Source: Candidatus Contubernalis alkalaceticus (GTDB lineage Bacteria; Bacillota; Dethiobacteria; SKNC01). Taken from it: a stretch of 64,000 bases of DNA. The position numbers were made by a program, and so were the translations under genes. Under the pieces are notes generated by a model. It saw only the letters and a list, made by a program, of their open reading frames with translations. It was not told the DNA's origin and did not search any database. Below are positions 17,961 through 26,525 of this stretch, piece by piece. Every line of letters starts with the position of its first letter. The first letter of the stretch is position 1. The DNA lies in NCBI RefSeq assembly GCF_022558445.1, contig NZ_CP054699.1, positions 452,001 to 516,000 on the forward strand. The letters run 5' to 3'.

Positions 17961-19757
17961 ATGGTCAGTGCTTATGCAGGGAAAGTATTGCGAGTAAATT
18001 TATCAAAGGGCAGTATTGTGAAAGAAGACTTACCCATGGATAAAGCTAAAGCCTTTTTGGGAGGTAGGGGACTGGGGGCTAAAATGCTGTCAGAGGAAAT
18101 AGCGGTTGGAATTGATCCCTTGAGTGAAGAAAACAAAGTATTCTTTATTACTGGACCTTTGACCGGAACCGCGGCTGTTGCCAGCGGAAGATACATGGTA
18201 GTCACTAAATCTCCTCTAAATAACGTAATTGCTTCTTCTAACTCCGGTGGTTATTGGGGAGCGGAATTAAAATTTGCCGGCTATGATATGATTATAGTTG
18301 AAGGGAAGTCTGAGACACCTGTATACCTCTATATAAACGATGACAAAGTGGAAATTCGCCCCGCAGATAATTACTGGGGTATGACCTCTATTGCTGTTGA
18401 CAAAGGTTTAAAAGAAGAAGTAGGCGATCCTAAAGCCCGGGTATTGAATATCGGTCCTGCAGGGGAAAACTTATCTCCCATTGCTGCAGTATTGAATGAC
18501 AAGTGGCGGGCAGCGGGACGTTCTGGTGTAGGAGCCGTTTTAGGGTCCAAAAAATTAAAAGCCATAGTGGTTCGGGGAAGCGGTAAAGCAGAGGTGGCTC
18601 AGCCTGACAAGTTTAAAGAAGTGGTTAGAGAAAATATGAAAAAAATTAAAGAAAATGGTGTGACAGGCCAGGGGCTTCCGGCCTATGGAACTGCCGTACT
18701 GGTTAATATTATTAATGAAAACGGTGTTTTTCCTACCAATAATTTTCAATTCGGAGTTTTCCCAGGGGCGGAAGAGACCTCCGGAGAAACTCTGGCAGAA
18801 AAGTATCTGAAGAAAAAGGATGCCTGCTATCGCTGTCCCATTGCCTGCGGTCGATACTGTGAAGTAGACGGTGTAGGCGGTGGTGGGCCTGAATATGAAA
18901 CTATCTGGGCTATGGGAGCGGACTGTGGTATTTCAGACCTGAAAGAAATAATAAGAGCCAATAGAGTGTGCAATGAGATGGGAATGGATACTATTTCCGC
19001 CGGTGCTACTATTGCCGCTGCCATGGAGCTGTTTGAAAAGGGTTATATTAAGCCGGAGGAAGTGGATGGACCCCAATTGAAATTCGGTAACGCTGATGCT
19101 ATTGTAAAGTGGTTGGAGAAGATGGGGCGGGCTGAGGGTCTGGGAGCCAAGCTGGCTCAAGGGTCCGCTCGGCTCTGTGAAATGTATGGGGCACCGGAAT
19201 TGTCCATGTCCGTCAAAAAATTGGAGCTTCCTGCCTATGATCCTCGGGGAATTATGGGGCATGGGCTGCAGTATGCTACGGCTAACCGGGGAGGCTGCCA
19301 TGTTCGGGGTTACATGATTTCACCCGAAATACTAGGTTCCCCTGAAAAGCTGGATCGTTTTGCCTTGGAAGGAAAGGCTCAGTGGACCAAGATTTTTCAG
19401 GATCTGACAGCAGTTATAGACAGTCTTGGGCTCTGTCTCTTTACTTCTTTTGCTATGGGAGCACAGGATTATGCAGACATGTATAACGCGGCTGCCGGAG
19501 AAAACCTTAGCGCCGAAGATCTTTTGGCCTGTGGTGAGCGTATCTACAATCTGGAGAGGCTGTTTAACCTGCAGGAAGGGTATACTGCCAAAGATGATAC
19601 ACTGCCCAGGCGTCTTCTGGAAGACCCTATGCCAGAGGGCCCCTCCAAGGGTAATGTTCATCAGTTGGACAAATTACTGCCTGAGTATTATGAACTAAGG
19701 GGTTGGGGCAAAGATGGAGTGCCCACCGCTGAAAGAAAAAATGAGCTGGGGCTCTAG
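17961..19757 (+). CDS. aor: Aldehyde:ferredoxin oxidoreductase (tungsten or molybdenum)
   Basis: A 598-residue AOR, close to the archaeal length of 605. The [4Fe-4S] ligands are C289-x2-C292-x3-C296 (CYRCPIAC) and C492 (DSLGLCLF), nearly the same numbering as the structurally known archaeal enzyme. The N-terminal GGRGLGAKML and SGRYMVV segments contact the two pterins, and GPAGENLSPIA follows. It oxidises aldehydes to carboxylates, or reduces acids, with ferredoxin. The ATG at 17961 is nine bases after AAGGAG, better placed than the ATG at 17952. Substrate is unknown. A sulfur-carrier/activating-enzyme pair that could serve its cofactor lies 4 kb downstream, beyond the gerK operon. Confidence 0.95.
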   Translation: MVSAYAGKVLRVNLSKGSIVKEDLPMDKAKAFLGGRGLGAKMLSEEIAVGIDPLSEENKVFFITGPLTGTAAVASGRYMVVTKSPLNNVIASSNSGGYWGAELKFAGYDMIIVEGKSETPVYLYINDDKVEIRPADNYWGMTSIAVDKGLKEEVGDPKARVLNIGPAGENLSPIAAVLNDKWRAAGRSGVGAVLGSKKLKAIVVRGSGKAEVAQPDKFKEVVRENMKKIKENGVTGQGLPAYGTAVLVNIINENGVFPTNNFQFGVFPGAEETSGETLAEKYLKKKDACYRCPIACGRYCEVDGVGGGGPEYETIWAMGADCGISDLKEIIRANRVCNEMGMDTISAGATIAAAMELFEKGYIKPEEVDGPQLKFGNADAIVKWLEKMGRAEGLGAKLAQGSARLCEMYGAPELSMSVKKLELPAYDPRGIMGHGLQYATANRGGCHVRGYMISPEILGSPEKLDRFALEGKAQWTKIFQDLTAVIDSLGLCLFTSFAMGAQDYADMYNAAAGENLSAEDLLACGERIYNLERLFNLQEGYTAKDDTLPRRLLEDPMPEGPSKGNVHQLDKLLPEYYELRGWGKDGVPTAERKNELGL

Positions 19758-19806
19758 TAAGAAGTTAATAAGATAAAATAATTAGTATTTAGTATTTGTT
19801 TGTATA

Positions 19807-19844
19807 CAGGGGCTTTCTATAGTGAAAGCCCCTGGTTTTATTTG
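19807..19844 (+). terminator. Strong terminator after AOR
   Basis: Perfect 11-bp stem CAGGGGCTTTC/GAAAGCCCCTG (19807-19834) with a six-base loop, followed by GTTTTATTTG. Confidence 0.85.
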
Positions 19845-19898
19845 TTGTTGACATTTAGTAAAATGATAAGGAAGTTTTATTGTTTTAAAGAATTCACT

Positions 19899-19930
19899 AA
19901 AAAGCTGAGGGGTTTCCCGCAGCTTTTTAT
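19899..19930 (+). terminator. Second terminator upstream of gerKA
   Basis: AAAAAGCTG and CAGCTTTTT arms with an inner GGG/CCC pair, followed by ATATTTC. It is symmetrical and could act in both directions. Together with the previous hairpin it fills the 318-base gap between AOR and gerKA; I see no gene between them. Confidence 0.7.
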
Positions 19931-20075
19931 ATTTCTTAACTGATATAGAAGTATTAATTGGTTATATGTTTATCTGTTGGCCAATTTGGAAAGATTAAGG
20001 ATATAGCAGTATTTTACTTTGTTTTAAGATTATGAAAGCCAGGGGTTGCAATTTTGAAAGAGAATTGGAGAAATA

Positions 20076-21404
20076 ATGCTGAAAAAACTGCTGAATAAAC
20101 TTATTCAAGGCTATAGACAAGAGAAAAAGGAAAAAGAAAATTCAACAGGTACCGCTTTCACTGGCGATTTATCAGTGGACGAAGGACAGGTTCGTGCCAC
20201 TTTTCAAAATTGTGGCGATGTTATTTACCGCAGTCTAAAGATCCCGGCCCTGGGGAACCGCAGAGCTTTGTTGGTTTTTGTGGATACTTTGGTAAACCAG
20301 GAAACCATGAACCGGGATGTGATTGCCGGGTTGATTGACCAATCTCATGATGCCGGTCAATCTGTAGAGAATGTCCTGGATTTGATATCCGTGGGCGAAG
20401 CCAACTGGCATGAAAGCCTGGAGGAAATAAAGTATCCTGTAATGACAGGGATGGTTTTGGTGCTTTTAGAGGGCAGTAACAGGGCGCTGACGCTAGAAAC
20501 GCGGCAGTGGCCTACCCGGTCGGTGGAGGAACCTGAACAGGAGCGTGTTATTCATGGGCCCCGGGAGGGTTTTAACGAAAGCTTACAGATAAACCTGGGA
20601 TTAATCCGCCGTCGGCTGCCTACCCCCTCTTTAAAGGTAGAATTCATGAAGGTAGGCAGGAGGACTGCCAGTCAAATTGCTCTGATTTTCCTGGAGGATG
20701 TGGCTGATTCTGATGTGGTAGAGGAGATCCGGGATAGAATCCAGGCCATTGATATCGATGGTATTTTGGATCCGGGGGCCTTAGGGGAGTTAATCTCTAA
20801 TCAGGGGGGGTCTCCCTTTCCTCTGCTGTTAAATACCGAGCGCCCGGATAAAGTGGTGGGGGAACTGATGCAGGGGAAATTAGCACTTGTGGTCCAGGGC
20901 AGTAACTATGCTAAGCTTTTGCCCGTAACCTTTGCAGATTTTAACCAATCTCCCGAGGACTATTATATCCATCCTGTGTTTGCTACACTGAACCGTTTTA
21001 TGCGTTTTGTAAGTTTTTTTATTTCCACTTCTATAACCGCGGTATATACAGCCGTAATTACCTTTCATTATGAGATGATCCCCCGGGATATTGTGGTGTT
21101 TATCGCCGAAACCCGGGCCGGAGTACCCTTTGTGCCCTTTATTGAAGCTTTTTTCCTGGAGTTTTCCATAGAGCTCATCCGGGAGGCCAGCCTTCGCCTG
21201 CCGGGTCCCATAGGCCAGACCATAGGTATCGTAGGGGCGCTGGTCCTGGGGCAGGCGGTGGTCAACGCTCGTTTGGTAAGTCCGGTTATGCTGATTGTAG
21301 TAGCCATAGGTTTCATGACCAGCTTTACTATCCCCAACTATGAAGCTTCCCTTCCTTTACGCTACCTGCGCTTTCCTTTGATTCTTTCGGCGGCATTTCT
21401 CTGA
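20076..21404 (+). CDS. gerKA: Spore germinant receptor A subunit, stopped by an in-frame TGA
   Basis: GerA/GerKA-family protein: a hydrophilic N-terminal half (about residues 35-300, with the conserved FQNCGDVIYRSL and PTPSLKVEFMKVGRR stretches) followed by membrane helices including RAGVPFVPFIEAFFLEFSIE and the PGPIGQTIGIVGALVLGQA signature. The frame is halted at codon 443 by TGA (21402-21404) and resumes in the same frame with the expected last helices. Full length would be about 519 residues, normal for the family. With the stop, the 442-residue product lacks the C-terminal membrane segments and is probably non-functional unless the TGA is read through or is a sequencing error. RBS TTGGAGA precedes the ATG. 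First gene of gerKA-KB-KC. Confidence 0.88.
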   Translation: MLKKLLNKLIQGYRQEKKEKENSTGTAFTGDLSVDEGQVRATFQNCGDVIYRSLKIPALGNRRALLVFVDTLVNQETMNRDVIAGLIDQSHDAGQSVENVLDLISVGEANWHESLEEIKYPVMTGMVLVLLEGSNRALTLETRQWPTRSVEEPEQERVIHGPREGFNESLQINLGLIRRRLPTPSLKVEFMKVGRRTASQIALIFLEDVADSDVVEEIRDRIQAIDIDGILDPGALGELISNQGGSPFPLLLNTERPDKVVGELMQGKLALVVQGSNYAKLLPVTFADFNQSPEDYYIHPVFATLNRFMRFVSFFISTSITAVYTAVITFHYEMIPRDIVVFIAETRAGVPFVPFIEAFFLEFSIELIREASLRLPGPIGQTIGIVGALVLGQAVVNARLVSPVMLIVVAIGFMTSFTIPNYEASLPLRYLRFPLILSAAFL

Positions 21405-21635
21405 GGTTTTGGAACTGTAGTCACCTGGATGGTGATCTTAGCGTACATGTGCAGCTTAGAATCCTTTGGGGTACCTTACCTGGCACCTGTGGCACCCTTG
21501 AGGCTGAAGGATATGGGAGATAATTTTTATCGGCGTTCCTGGCGGGGGATGATTACCAGGCCCAGGTTAACAGCAAAGGGTGATATCCGCCGGCAGAATA
21601 GAAGGGGGGCTGAAAAGAATGACCAGCCGGAGTAA
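21405..21635 (+). pseudogene. gerKA: C-terminal remainder of gerKA beyond the in-frame TGA
   Basis: Continuous in frame with the preceding gene and containing the conserved C-terminal GerA-family stretch LESFGVPYLAPVAPLRLKD, then MITRPRL. It has no ribosome site for independent translation. Coding quality is intact, with no further stop or shift until the natural end at 21635, which overlaps the gerKB start by 17 bases as expected in a healthy operon. Confidence 0.8.
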
Positions 21636-22719
21636 TGGCTTGACGGATTTCCAGGTGGTAGCCATTATTATAGCGGCCATGACCGGGGCCAATATGATAT
21701 TTTTGCCGGTTTTTGTTGCTGAAAAGGCGGGAAGGGATGGATGGATCAGTATCATTTTAGCAGGGCTGTTGGTTTGGCTGGCTGCCGGGCTGGTTTACAT
21801 TTTATGCCGCCGTTTCCCCACACGATCTCTTCCGGAATTCAGCATACTGATATTGGGTAAGCCCTTGGGTACCATGGTATCAACCGGATATATTGTCTAT
21901 GCATTGTTTTTAGCAGGTACTACCCTGCGAATATATACGGAAGTAGCTAAAGTCTGGACTATGTTTTGGACACCGGCCTGGTTTTTCATTTTATTTTTAC
22001 TGATTCCTGTAGTTTATATTGTTAGATTGGGACCTATCCCCCTGGCGCGCCTCATGGAAATTGTAATTTATGTTTCCCTCTTTGTACTGCTGCTTTTCTT
22101 GCTCCCCTTAAGGGAGTTCAATCTACTAAACTTAAGGCCGGTGGGGCAGGAGGGGTTGAGAGCTGTAGTGAGTGCTATTCCAGAAACCACTTTTTCTTAC
22201 CTGGGGTTTGAGGTATTGTTAATTTTTTACCCCATGATTCTTAACCGGCAGAGAATAGTCCGCCTGTACCTGCAGGGAATTTTGGTAGCGATGATCTTTT
22301 TTGCCGGTACGACCTTTTTGGTTATCGGGGTTATGGGTGTGGAACATGTACAGATTCAGGTCTGGCCGGTAATGGAATACCTGGGAATCGGAAGGCTGCC
22401 GGTGGTGGAGAGAATTGATAACCTTTTTCTGTTTTACTGGACCGGTAAAATTGTAGGATTAATTTCTATTCATTATTATGCGGCGGCTTTTACTGCGGCC
22501 AGCCTGACCAGCAGACGTTATTACAGCCTTTGGACACTGCTTTTTATACCGATTATATATGCTATCGCCCTTTTGCCAGGACGGCAGTTGGAGTCTTTTG
22601 ATATGATTCGTATTGTGGGAAACTGGGGGGTTGTATTTATACTATTTCTGGTGGTTTTGCTGCTGATGGTGGCAGTAATTCGGGGGTTGGATGAAGGAAA
22701 GGGGGTGCCTGAAAAATGA
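21619..22719 (+). CDS. gerKB: Spore germinant receptor B subunit (APC-fold permease)
   Basis: A 366-residue protein with about ten membrane helices, starting with DFQVVAIIIAAMTGANMIFL, the N-terminal pattern of GerB/GerKB proteins (endospore germination permease, amino-acid/polyamine/organocation fold). In germinant receptors this subunit binds the small-molecule germinant in the inner spore membrane. The ATG at 21619 follows GGGGGG at about eight bases; an in-frame GTG at 21580 would add 13 residues. It overlaps the gerKA frame by 17 bases and gerKC by four (ATGA), so the three are coupled. Intact, in contrast to gerKA. Confidence 0.92.
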   Translation: MTSRSNGLTDFQVVAIIIAAMTGANMIFLPVFVAEKAGRDGWISIILAGLLVWLAAGLVYILCRRFPTRSLPEFSILILGKPLGTMVSTGYIVYALFLAGTTLRIYTEVAKVWTMFWTPAWFFILFLLIPVVYIVRLGPIPLARLMEIVIYVSLFVLLLFLLPLREFNLLNLRPVGQEGLRAVVSAIPETTFSYLGFEVLLIFYPMILNRQRIVRLYLQGILVAMIFFAGTTFLVIGVMGVEHVQIQVWPVMEYLGIGRLPVVERIDNLFLFYWTGKIVGLISIHYYAAAFTAASLTSRRYYSLWTLLFIPIIYAIALLPGRQLESFDMIRIVGNWGVVFILFLVVLLLMVAVIRGLDEGKGVPEK

Positions 22720-23855
22720 AAAAGATAGTGGCACTATTCCTGCTTCTCTTCTTTTTTTGTGCAGGGGGCTGCTGGGATTGGCGTATTATTGACCAGCAGG
22801 CAATACTTTTTGGCATTGGTATTGATCCGGTGGAAACGGATCCGGAAGTTTTTAGATTTACCTTTGTCAACCCAACTTTCACCCCGGAGGCTGAGGATAT
22901 CAGGGTAATAAATATGGTAACAGGTTTTTCCCTGGATCAGGCCTTAATGAACCTGCAGCACCAAAAAGATCAGCGTCCGGCCATAGGTAAAGTGAATATA
23001 TTGCTATTTTCCGAAGAAATAGCCCGTAATGGTGGGATGCATAAAATCATGAGGCAGTGGGACCAAATTCGAGAAAACAATCCCAATGCACTGCTGTGTA
23101 TCATAAGGGGTGCCTCTGCACGGGATGTTTTTATCCTAAAGGTTACTCAACAGCCCAGGGTAGCGGTATTTCTTACAGACCTCCTGGAACAAAATATTAT
23201 GAATGGGAGGGCTCCCCGGGTCACTGCTTCTAATTACTGGTTTCAGTACCACACCCGGGGGATTAGTCCGGTGGTGCCCATCATAGAACTTACCGGTACA
23301 GAAGATGAAAAAACAGGAATTATTTTAGCCGGTTTGGCCGTGGTGGATGAAAGAGGAAGGATGAGAGGTTCTATAACGGATAATGAAACCATCATGTATA
23401 TGCTTTTAACTGATAATATTCAGCGGGGCCGAATCTATACAAAAATAGATTTTGCAGAACAGAAGGACAGGTTAATTACTGCATTTATCCAAAAAAACTC
23501 TTCTAAAGTGAATACAAAAATTGTCAATGATAAGCCGGTAATAAATATAAATATGGAAATTTCCATAGACGGACTGGACGCGGACCTTTATTTGGATACC
23601 CATCTAAAAGGCGAAGTATTCAGCGGGTTGGAACAGGCCCTGGCCCGGAATATTCAGGGGAACGTGCTGAGAGTTTTGAAAAAAACTCAAGGCTGGGAAT
23701 CGGATATAATGGGTTTGGGCCAACATGTCCGGGTTCAGAATGCCCGTTGGTTCAAGGGAATAGATTGGCCTAAGGAATATGGGGAAAGTGAAATCCATGT
23801 GGAGGTGTCCGTAAAAATAAAACGGATGATGGATATATTAAATCCCAATTATTAA
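22716..23855 (+). CDS. gerKC: Spore germinant receptor C subunit, lipoprotein (Ger(x)C family)
   Basis: A 379-residue protein with a lipoprotein signal peptide: KKIVALFLLLFFFCAGGC, lipobox Cys19 followed by the typical W-D (CWDWRIIDQQ). The mature part shows Ger(x)C landmarks: GIGIDPVE, the N-terminal beta domain, and the C-terminal domain around GWESDIMGLGQHV and WPKEY. It would be acylated and anchored to the outer face of the inner spore membrane with the A and B subunits. Its start overlaps gerKB by four bases. Full length and intact. Confidence 0.93.
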   Translation: MKKIVALFLLLFFFCAGGCWDWRIIDQQAILFGIGIDPVETDPEVFRFTFVNPTFTPEAEDIRVINMVTGFSLDQALMNLQHQKDQRPAIGKVNILLFSEEIARNGGMHKIMRQWDQIRENNPNALLCIIRGASARDVFILKVTQQPRVAVFLTDLLEQNIMNGRAPRVTASNYWFQYHTRGISPVVPIIELTGTEDEKTGIILAGLAVVDERGRMRGSITDNETIMYMLLTDNIQRGRIYTKIDFAEQKDRLITAFIQKNSSKVNTKIVNDKPVININMEISIDGLDADLYLDTHLKGEVFSGLEQALARNIQGNVLRVLKKTQGWESDIMGLGQHVRVQNARWFKGIDWPKEYGESEIHVEVSVKIKRMMDILNPNY

Positions 23856-23872
23856 ACTTTTTCCAATCTTTC

Positions 23873-23881
23873 TGGTATAAT
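23873..23881 (+). promoter_or_regulatory. Extended -10 element upstream of the MoaD-like gene
   Basis: TGG-TATAAT (23873-23881) without a good -35. It could start the transcript for the sulfur-carrier and activating-enzyme genes, but a terminator-like hairpin lies just downstream, which would put that hairpin in the leader. Confidence 0.35.
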
Positions 23882-23903
23882 TTAATCAGGTAAAAAAGGT
23901 AGG

Positions 23904-23935
23904 AAAGTCATGGGAGTCCATCCCGGCTTTTTTAA
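23904..23935 (+). terminator. Terminator-like hairpin between gerKC and the MoaD-like gene
   Basis: AAAG plus TGGGA pair with TCCC plus CTTT, followed by a run of six T. Probably ends the gerK transcript; alternatively an attenuator in the leader of the next operon. Confidence 0.5.
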
Positions 23936-23956
23936 GATGAAACAAGGGGGATTTAT

Positions 23957-24181
23957 ATGCAGATTACGGTAAAACTCTTTGCTACCCTGCGGGAGGGGCG
24001 TTTTAAAGTTTCTTCTCTGGAGGTTGAGGCAGAAACCCCATTGGCACAGGTGGCAGATCAATTAAAGATTCCTCGGGAGGAATTGGCTTTGATATTGGTA
24101 AACGGCAGGGATGCTTCATTGGACCATGTAATGAAAGAGGGAGATACTTTATCTCTTTTTCCACCGGTGGGAGGGGGATAA
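23957..24181 (+). CDS. MoaD/ThiS-family sulfur carrier
   Basis: A 74-residue beta-grasp protein ending in PVGGG, the C-terminal Gly-Gly that is adenylated and thiocarboxylated in MoaD and ThiS. Length and the LFATLRE start match MoaD-like carriers. Directly after it, two bases on, is a ThiF/HesA-like E1 enzyme that would activate this tail. In Clostridia and archaea such pairs often accompany AOR genes and are thought to supply sulfur for the tungsten or molybdenum pterin; AOR lies upstream here but is separated by the gerK genes. ThiS function is the main alternative. RBS AGGGGG precedes the ATG. Confidence 0.85.
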   Translation: MQITVKLFATLREGRFKVSSLEVEAETPLAQVADQLKIPREELALILVNGRDASLDHVMKEGDTLSLFPPVGGG

Positions 24182-24183
24182 GA

Positions 24184-25002
24184 ATGGAGGATTTGGCAGG
24201 ATATTTGCATTCCCGGGCAGATGCGGGACATTTACCGTGGACGGTTCAGGTGGAGGCGGCTCAAAAATATTCCCATACCTTAGGTCAGGTGGAGGAAACG
24301 GCTTTAAGGGAAGGCCTGCTGCCCTTCCGCTATCTAAGAAATGGAAGCACTATATCCCCGAAGCAGCAGCTGCGGCTGTTTCAAAGCAGAGTTACCGTGG
24401 TGGGGTGCGGCGGCCTGGGGGGCTATGTCATAGAAGAACTGTCCCGCCTGGGAGTAGGTAGGCTGACCGTCATTGACCACGATATTTTTGAGGAGCACAA
24501 TCTGAATCGGCAGCTTTTTTCCAACATGGAGACTCTGGACCGGTCCAAAGTCAGCGCCGCTGTGGAAAGAATAAAATTGATAAACCCGGCGGTCACCGTA
24601 AAAGGAATAGAGGGAAAGTTTAGTAAAATAAAAGGCCCTGAAATGATTTTAGATTCACAGGTGGTGGCTGATGCTTTGGACGGTATTTCCATCCGATTGG
24701 AGCTGGCGGAGGTCTGTAAACAGTTGAAAGTCCCTCTGGTCCACGGAGCCATTGCAGGATGGTATGGTCAGGTACTCACTCAATTCCCTGGGGAAAACTC
24801 TCTGGAGACCCTTTACGGAAAAAGTATAGTTGACAAAGGGAGGGAAAAGGAACTGGGAAACCTACCCTTTACCCCTGCGTTGGTAGCCAGCCTTCAGGCT
24901 GCGGAGGTTTGTAAGGTGCTGCTTAACGTGGGGTCTTTACTCCGGGGAAGAGTGCTGTACATCGACTTGTTGGATATGGAATTTGAAGAGGTGCCGTTAT
25001 AA
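24184..25002 (+). CDS. ThiF/MoeB/HesA-type adenylyltransferase
   Basis: A 272-residue E1-like enzyme. The nucleotide fold is clear: VVGCGGLGG (residues 72-80), then VIDHDIFEEHNLNRQLF with the Arg that contacts ATP, and VADALDGISIRLEL. The usual CxxC zinc pairs of MoeB/ThiF are not visible, so it belongs to the shorter HesA-like group. The N-terminal 65 residues are an extra helical extension. It would adenylate the C-terminal glycine of the small carrier encoded two bases upstream. A strong terminator follows. Partner assignment comes from gene order; the final sulfur acceptor (pterin or thiazole) is inferred. Confidence 0.88.
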   Translation: MEDLAGYLHSRADAGHLPWTVQVEAAQKYSHTLGQVEETALREGLLPFRYLRNGSTISPKQQLRLFQSRVTVVGCGGLGGYVIEELSRLGVGRLTVIDHDIFEEHNLNRQLFSNMETLDRSKVSAAVERIKLINPAVTVKGIEGKFSKIKGPEMILDSQVVADALDGISIRLELAEVCKQLKVPLVHGAIAGWYGQVLTQFPGENSLETLYGKSIVDKGREKELGNLPFTPALVASLQAAEVCKVLLNVGSLLRGRVLYIDLLDMEFEEVPL

Positions 25003-25062
25003 TTACTTTTCTTTTGATTAAAAACAAAATACGTCATATAAAGTCCATTGTATTGAATCTTC

Positions 25063-25087
25063 AAAGCAGGCCGGCAGGCCTGCTTTT
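25063..25087 (+). terminator. Strong terminator after the adenylyltransferase gene
   Basis: Perfect 10-bp stem AAAGCAGGCC/GGCCTGCTTT with a four-base loop, then T residues. The remaining bases up to 25323 hold no gene or motif I can name; no tRNA was found in the stretch. Confidence 0.85.
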
Positions 25088-25323
25088 TGCATTTACCGCT
25101 TTCTTCTTTCCTTTTCAGCTCTTTTTGGGGATATTGTATAACCAGCATGATAATTCAGCGGGAAGGCCGTTACGATTACCTTAAACGAATTTTTGTTGAG
25201 ACTGGCTGAACCGGGAATTGAACCCATTACAATTAAAAAATTTGCATAATTATGATGGCAGAAGGCATAGATTAGAAGGTTTTGTTGTTTTAGGAGTCGA
25301 AATATTACAAGGGGTGGTTTTAA

Positions 25324-26415
25324 ATGTCTGAAATGTTCAAATCAAAACTATTTAGGGCTGCAGTCTGGATACTGCTGGTATTCTTAATAATATTGGTAGG
25401 AACGCAGATTTTTTTTGTGTTTGTTCCTTTGGTGATTATTTTTCAAACGTTGTTTTTCCCCTTTTTGATTGCCGGGTTCCTGTATTTTCTAACTAATCCC
25501 TTTGTGGATTGGTTAGAAAGAAAAAGGATTCCCCGTGGGCTGTCAATTTTACTCATATATTTAGCTTTTTTTGGTATAATCGCCCTTTTAGCAGTCATTA
25601 CCGGGCCTATTTTACAGAGGGAATTTACCCGGCTCTTAAATGATGCTCCGGAGATTTTAAATGAGTTCCAAAAAATACTGGTTTCTCTGCAGGACCATCC
25701 CCTTATTGTCAGGCTGATGGAAGAGGACCCGGGACAGATAGAAAACATTGCTCAATGGCTCACCGATTCCTTGAACCATTTATTTGTTCTGGTTGTTAAC
25801 AGCACTTTTTCTGTTTTTGAATTTGCTGCTGATTTATTGCTGTCCATCGTTATCATCCCTTTTATTTTATTCTACATGCTCAGGGACGGACGTCAATGGC
25901 CTCAGGTTTTTTATCGGTACCTTCCGGAAGATCATGCGGAGGATATTAAAACTACTATGGAAAAGATAGGAAGTGCCATTAGTTCTTATATTCAGGGATT
26001 ATTTGTTGTCTGTATCTGTGTGGGGGTGTTGGTTTATATAGGCTATCAAATCATCGGACTAAACTATCCACTGCTTTTAGCCAGTTTTGCCATGTTTACC
26101 AATGTAATACCCTTTGTGGGCCCCATCATAGGAACAGTGCCAGGAATAATTGTAGCAATTATTCATTCTCCTCTGATGATTTTCAAAGTGTTGGTTGTGG
26201 TGGTAGTAGTTCAGCAGGTGGAAAGCCTTTTAATTTCTCCACAGGTTATGGGGAAAAAACTAGCCGTAGGCCCCCTGTCAATCATACTGGTAATCCTGGT
26301 AGCAGGCAGCATGGCAGGACTTTTGGGAATGATACTGGCGCTGCCTACTTTTGTGATTTTAAGAATTATCACCAATCATATTTATAACTTAGCCAAATCC
26401 ACAAAAAAGGCATAG
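25324..26415 (+). CDS. AI-2E-type permease (PerM/YtvI family)
   Basis: A 363-residue membrane protein with about seven to eight helices: two N-terminal pairs, a central extracytoplasmic helical segment (about residues 95-150), and a C-terminal group with ASFAMFTNVIPFVGPIIGTVPG, the family's best conserved motif. The family includes E. coli TqsA and sodium/proton antiporters in Bacillus; despite the name, AI-2 transport is proven for few members. The sporulation relative YtvI has similar size. RBS AAGGGGTGG precedes the ATG. Monocistronic, with a bidirectional terminator after it. Substrate unknown. Confidence 0.88.
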   Translation: MSEMFKSKLFRAAVWILLVFLIILVGTQIFFVFVPLVIIFQTLFFPFLIAGFLYFLTNPFVDWLERKRIPRGLSILLIYLAFFGIIALLAVITGPILQREFTRLLNDAPEILNEFQKILVSLQDHPLIVRLMEEDPGQIENIAQWLTDSLNHLFVLVVNSTFSVFEFAADLLLSIVIIPFILFYMLRDGRQWPQVFYRYLPEDHAEDIKTTMEKIGSAISSYIQGLFVVCICVGVLVYIGYQIIGLNYPLLLASFAMFTNVIPFVGPIIGTVPGIIVAIIHSPLMIFKVLVVVVVVQQVESLLISPQVMGKKLAVGPLSIILVILVAGSMAGLLGMILALPTFVILRIITNHIYNLAKSTKKA

Positions 26416-26438
26416 ATTCATTACCTGTATAATAAAAA

Positions 26439-26484
26439 GAGTATCGCTTACTTTTTTTAAGTAGAGAGCGATACTCTCTTTTTT
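26439..26484 (+). terminator. Bidirectional terminator between convergent genes
   Basis: Stem GAGTATCGCT/AGCGATACTC (26439-26448 and 26467-26476) with an inner TACTT/AAGTA pair, A-rich before and T-rich after. It serves the permease gene and the convergent glycosyltransferase gene. Confidence 0.85.
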
Positions 26485-26525
26485 GATAATAGCAGGAAAT
26501 GATCAGTTATGTCGACAAAATTAGA

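Noticed and set aside
25100-25320. tRNA-like stretch upstream of the AI-2E permease gene
   Set aside because: A short run resembles part of a T-arm, but no acceptor or anticodon stem can be built around it.
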